A stretch of 64,000 nucleotides of DNA, taken from contig CACVBU010000292.1 in assembly GCA_902728285.1 (NCBI GenBank), forward strand, positions 1,430,256-1,494,255. The letters run 5' to 3'. This DNA is from Clytia hemisphaerica (taxonomy: Eukaryota; Cnidaria; Hydrozoa; Leptothecata; Clytiidae). Below the pieces are notes generated by a model. That model ran no database searches. It saw nothing but the letters and a program-made list of their open reading frames with translations, and was not told the DNA's origin. Positions 55,401-61,400 of the stretch are shown here, piece after piece; position 1 is the first letter of the stretch, and every line of letters starts with the position of its first letter. The position numbers and the translations under genes were made by a program.

Positions 55401-58400
55401 GTTCGTCTGTTACCAGCTTTTCTCGGGATTGGCTCATTAATTTTTTCAGATTTTTTGCACAGTGATGCAAAATGGTGATTCCCAAAGAGTGACGGAGACC
55501 GATTATCGAAAAAAAATTTTGGGGGCAAATTTGGGCCAGAGAGGGTAATGTTGCAATATATGACATATTGAAATCGTCGGATATTTTTGTCGGAAAAACA
55601 AGACGTATCCTAGGCAGATTCTATAGTTCTATAGCTCTATAGTTCTATAGTTTGTTAGTTCCATAGTTCCATAGTTCTATAGTTCTATAGTTTGTTAGTT
55701 CCATAGTTCTATGGTTTGTTAGTTCCATAGTTCCATAGTTCTATAGTTTGTTAGTTCCATAGTTCCATAGTTCTATAGTTCGCTGGTTTGTTAGTTCTAT
55801 AGTTCTCTAGTTCTATAGTTCTATAGTTCTCTGGTTTCTTAGTTCATTGGTTCTCTGGTTCACTGGTTCACTGGTTCATGGTTCATGGTTCTTTGGTTCG
55901 TGGTTCTTTGGTTCATGGTTCATGGTTCTCTGGTTCGTGGTTCTTTGGTTCACTGGTTCATGGTTCTCTGGTTCATGGTTCACTGGTTCACTGGTTCACT
56001 GGTTCACTGGTTCTTTGGTTCACTGGTTCTTTGGTTCACTGGTTCATGGTTCTCTGGTTCACTGGTTCATGGTTCACTGGTTCGTGGTTCATGGTTCATG
56101 GTTCTCTGGTTCATGGTTCATGGTTCACTGGTTCATGGTTCTCTGGTTCATGGTTCTCTGGTTCATGGTTCACTTGTTCTTTGGTTCGTGGTTCTTTGGT
56201 CCACTGGTTCTTTGGTTCATGGTTCTCTGGTTCGTGGTTCTCTGGTTCGTGGTTCTTTGGTTCGTGGTTCTTTGGTTCATGGTTCACTGGTTCTTTGGTT
56301 CACTGGTTCTCTGGTTCACTGGTTCTTTGGTTCTCTGGTTCACTTGTTCTCTGGTTCACTGGTTCTTTGGTTCACTGGTTCATGGTTCTCTGGTTCACTG
56401 ATTCACTGGTTCTCTGGTTCTTTGGTTCTCTGGTTTACTGGTTCTCTGGTTCATGGTTCTCTGGTTCACTGGTTCTCTGGTTCACTGGTTCTCTGGTTCA
56501 CTGGTTCACTGGTTCACTGGTTCATGGTTCACTGGTTCATGGTTCTCTGGTTCATGGTTCACTGGTTCTCTTGTTCACTGGTGCTCTGGTTCGTGGTTCA
56601 CTGGTTCATGGTTCTCTGGTTCATGGTTCACTGGTTTTCTGGTTCTCTGGTTCATGGTCCACTCAGTGGCGTTGTGGGAAAATTTTTCTGGAGGGGCCAA
56701 AGTCAGCAATTTTTTAAAAATGGCGCCCCCCCCTAATTTTCGAAAGTGTTGCCCTCACCCACCAGTTTCTAAACTTTTACTAATTCATTTGCCTAGGCAT
56801 AATGAGGAAGGAAATATTTAATGGAGAAGAGTAGATATATCTTTGATGAACAAAAAAAGGGAAAAACAGGCCCCACCATGATTGGGGCCGACTAGAAAAT
56901 TTTTAAAAATCGACTGTCAAGATACCCTAAATCACTAAATAAAAATAGACAAATTTGACACTTGCTAGAGTGAAAAGAAACTTAAAGAAACAATATGTAA
57001 TGCGAGCGAAGCGAGCGGAAAAACTGATGGTTCATGATTTCAATATTGTTGTCAGCAAATTAGTCTTGGGGCGCAGTTAGATTTTCATTTAATAATTATG
57101 CTATATTGTACAAAAAAAACTTGTAAAATACCTAGATTGCAAAGAAGTTACCAATTAACTTTATTGCGAGCGAAGCGAGCGAAAAAAAATGCAAGTATTT
57201 TAAAATTATCTCAGTAAAATTGGTCCTGGGCGCAATTTAAGGCTTGATTGATTGATGATTTTTAAGATTGGGGCGTTTAGAAAATCTCTTTTGGCGCCCC
57301 TTGCTCTTCGGCGCCCCTTCAAAAAAGCTCCGCTGGGGGGGCCATGGCCCCCCCGGCCCCCCCTGCCACAACGCCACTGCTGGTTCACAGGTTCATGGTT
57401 CTTTGGTTCTCTGGTTCACTGGTTCTCTGGTTCTTTGGTTCACTGGTTCATGGTTCTCTGGTTCTTTGGTTCGTGGTTCTTTGGTTCGTGGTTCTTTGGT
57501 TTACTGGTTCTTTGGTTTACTGGTTCGTGGTTCACTGGTTCATGGTTCTCTAGTTCATGGTTCTCTGGTTCATGCTGGTGGTTTATTACGACTCCCCCAT
57601 TTTATGACTTTTTTCCAAAAATGCCAAAAACCTTCATTTTCCTTCCTAGGGAAATCAGTAAAATCACTTCAATATCATTTTGTTGTGCCCCCCCCATTTT
57701 GTGGGGTTTTTTTTCAGAACATCACTCCTCCAATTATTATTAGACCCCCCTACTATTAGACACAAAAACGTACTTGTGCTAGGTTGTCTTTAGTTACCAA
57801 TTTACCTTATTCGTATTAATTTTTGCGGGATAAATTCTTTGCAAATAAAGGCCAAAAAATTGTATTTTGCAATACTTCTTTTTGCGAATGGTGGTGAGGT
57901 GATCTGGAAAAATTGCAATAATTTTGCGAAACTATATTTTGCGAAAGCCAGTTTTCGAAAAAAAAAGAAAATAAATTTATGATAATTGAACTTTTGTTTT
58001 TAAAAGTTTTGGCGGGAATGATTTTTGTGAAAGGTGGCCAAATTCGGAAAAATAAGTATCGCAAAAATTTATATCGCAAGATTTCATCCTGCAAAAATTA
58101 ATACGATTATAAGGAAATTTCCTTTTCTAGTTCTTTAAATTGAAAATGATATGATTTGTACCAGTTGTATTTATTGTAATATTTGATCTTTACGTACAAT
58201 TTCTTTAATATTATAGTCAATATTGAAAAAGAAAAGGTAGCGACAACTCTTAATTAAATATTATTATCAAGCTTACACAAACAGAGAAAATTTCTATAGT
58301 TAGTCAGGAAAGTAGAATTGAAAATACAATCATGTGCAAAAAATTGTCGTGGTCCAATTTAAGTGATTATAACGATTTTTGCCGAAGACCTCTCTTTCTA

Positions 58401-61400
58401 TTTTTGGGAAAGGCGTAAATCTCAATTCGCAAAAATTATTTCCGTTTAAATAAATTGACAAAATAAATCAAAAGCAAATACCTTGGAGGCGATTTTCACT
58501 TTGGAGTAAAGTTATTTTGGCGAATGACAGCCTAAAACTTATACCTTAAGGGAAGAAATTTTCACGAGAAGAAATTTTCGCGGAATTTAATTTCGCGAAT
58601 CAGAGTTTCAAAATGGCAAATTTCGCGGAATTTAATTTCGCGAGTGTGCCGATTTCAAAAGTTTCACAGAATTTAATTTCGTGGTTGAGGGAATTATTTG
58701 TCTACGAAAAGCCCTATTTTGCCCTAAAAAGACCAATTTTTAGGAGTGATTTTTTTAATTGTGAGAATGTTCGTGTTTCGCGGAATTTGATTTTACGGCT
58801 AAGCCATTTTGGTGTTTTTCACGGAATTTAATTTCGCAAATTACGCCCAAATTCGCGAAATTAAATTCCGCGAAAATTTCTTCCCTTAAGGTAGTTTCGA
58901 TTAAGAAAGGGAAAATTTCGATTTTAAAGACCATAAATATTAATCTAGGCAAGAAATAATTTCGACGACCCATCACTTTTTTTCCATTTTCGTAAGTAAT
59001 ATTTCTTACGCAATAGTTAGTTTCCTATAAAGAACCAGTGAACCAAAGAACCGATGAACCAGTGAACCAGTGAACCACGAACCAATGAACCAGAGAACCA
59101 CGAACCAGTGAACCATGAACCAGTGAACCATGGACCAGTGAACCATGGACTAGTGAACCAAAGAACCACGAACCAAAAAAACTAGTTAACCACGAACCAA
59201 TGAACCAGAGAACCACGAACCAGTGAACCATGAACCAGTGAACCATGGACCAGTGAACCATGGACTAGTGAACCAAAGAACCACGAACCAAAAAAACTAG
59301 TTAACCACGAACCAATGAACCAGAGAACCACGAACCAAAAAAAAACAGTGAACCAGTGAACCAATGAACCAGAGAACCATGAACCAGAGAACCAGTGAAC
59401 CAGAGAACCATGAACCAGTGAACCAAAGAACCAGTGAACCAAAGAACCACGAACCAAAGAACCAAAGAATCACGAACCAAAGAACCAAAGAACCACGAAC
59501 CAGTGAACTAGTGAACCGGTGAACCATGAACCATGAACCAGAGAACCATGAACCAGTGACGATTTCAGCATCTCATACATTGCAAGCTTGCCCCAGAGGG
59601 TGCCTAAAAATAGGGTTTTTTGGACTTTGTGTGAAATTGCTTCATTAGAGCCGGTTAGTTTTTTCTGATTTTTTTTGCATAGAGATAGAGGACAAGGTTC
59701 TCTAAAAAGTGGCTGAAGTAGTTTTTTTTCGTAAAATTCTTTTTGGCCGCAAAAATCGAATTTTCTTATTTGGATTTCTGAAGCTTTTCTGACCTTTTTA
59801 AGAAAATTAAAACAGGTTACTCCAGATTTGGGGTAACTCTCGGACGGAAATTTTGTACACGATAAGCATCCCCTATATCAAAACTTATCAAAGGGGATGC
59901 GTTCAGCCTAGAGGATAACTGAAGAAATGTGTAAGAAGCTACTAAAGTTAGCCACCTAAGCTGTTTCTTTATTCATTTAAATTCTTGTCTCTTTAGTAAA
60001 CAGCAATGGGAAGAAGAGGCCTTGTTACGCATGCGCTCCAAATCTTGTCCACCAATCAGATTGCACCATCAACATATTTCGTCCAATCACAGCCGACCTT
60101 CCTCCTCTTCATCATCTAAATACGAAGAATCGTTTCAAGGTAATATTTCTTACTGATGTTTAGCACACCCCTGTCTCACAACCCCTGTGGAATTTTTTCT
60201 TCAGTTGGGATAAAAATTATATTGTTCCAAGGTTATATAATCCAGTGGGGTGGTTTTGGAGCGTAATTTTTAAACATTGAATTTTGAATGGGATCAAATC
60301 AAAGTCAATTTCCCAATGGGTTTGAAATTCTAGGGTATTTTTCCACCGGGGACGAAATTTCTGCCAAATTTTCACATTGACACATGGGTGTGTTAGCAAA
60401 TAATCATACTTCTTTGAATAAATGGAAAAAGGAGGAATGAAAGAGATAACTGATAAACAGGGCAGCTTCGTTTTTTGGGAAAGTGTTGGGAAATTCCTCC
60501 CCACTTTGTCCCAATTTTATTCGACCCACCAGGCTGCTCTGCTTGGGCCATAGGTAGTCGCCCCTTTTTGAATTTGAGACATTAGCGCTCTTCTCTTCCA
60601 AAAAAGGTAAAAAGGGGCATTGTAGTAATTAAAGGACGTGTTGGCTGCGGAGGTTTAAAGGTTTAAAGGAGGTTTTTTCTTTTCTGAAAATGACAGTAGT
60701 CTAATCTACAATATTATGAGTTTTAATTTTTTAAACTATCCAGATAATTCTCAAAATAAGCAATAAGCTTTGATAGCTGAAATTCTCTTAAAAGCAGGGC
60801 AATTTTTTTTTGACTTAATTGAAAACGAACAGTTTTTAGTCCTAGATCCCTCAATCATATTTTGGGTGGAGAGCTTTATCGTAAAGTCAATTCTTTGCTA
60901 AATTTGTTTATGGGTGTGGGCACTTTTCCACTAACTTGGAGAGAGCTTTGAACTTGGCGATTATCTTTAAAAACATGAAAATTAAATATCTTGTCCCTCA
61001 AAAGGGTGTAAATTTTTCGAAATTTGAAAAATTGACTGAATACTTAAAGCACTGGTCTATCTAGATCCCGGGGGGACTAGGCTTGGAGAATGACAGGCGA
61101 GATGACAGGTATGTGTGGATCGGACCTTCGAAACCGAACTTTAGAGAGCAAAATTTTCAAAAGATTTCCTCCCTGTTGAGAGATTTTTCATGATTTTCAT
61201 ACCCTGAAATAAGGTATTATTTTTACACAAGTGTTCTGGTTTCATATCAGACACATATTTTATATCAGGACAGTGTCTGCCTATTTATAAGCAAAAAAAG
61301 TGTTTTTCTTTTCCTCTTTCTGACCAATCTTGCTCCATATCCGTGTCAATCCAATGTGAAAAAGCTTGTGAATTAAAATTGATGAGTTAGCAAACGATAT

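Noticed and set aside
55847..56821. Long overlapping frames reading WFTGSLVHGS as a low-complexity protein
   Set aside because: All three frames are open at once in a GGTTC minisatellite, so the openness comes from base composition. The same applies to the minus-strand frames in 59025-59527.
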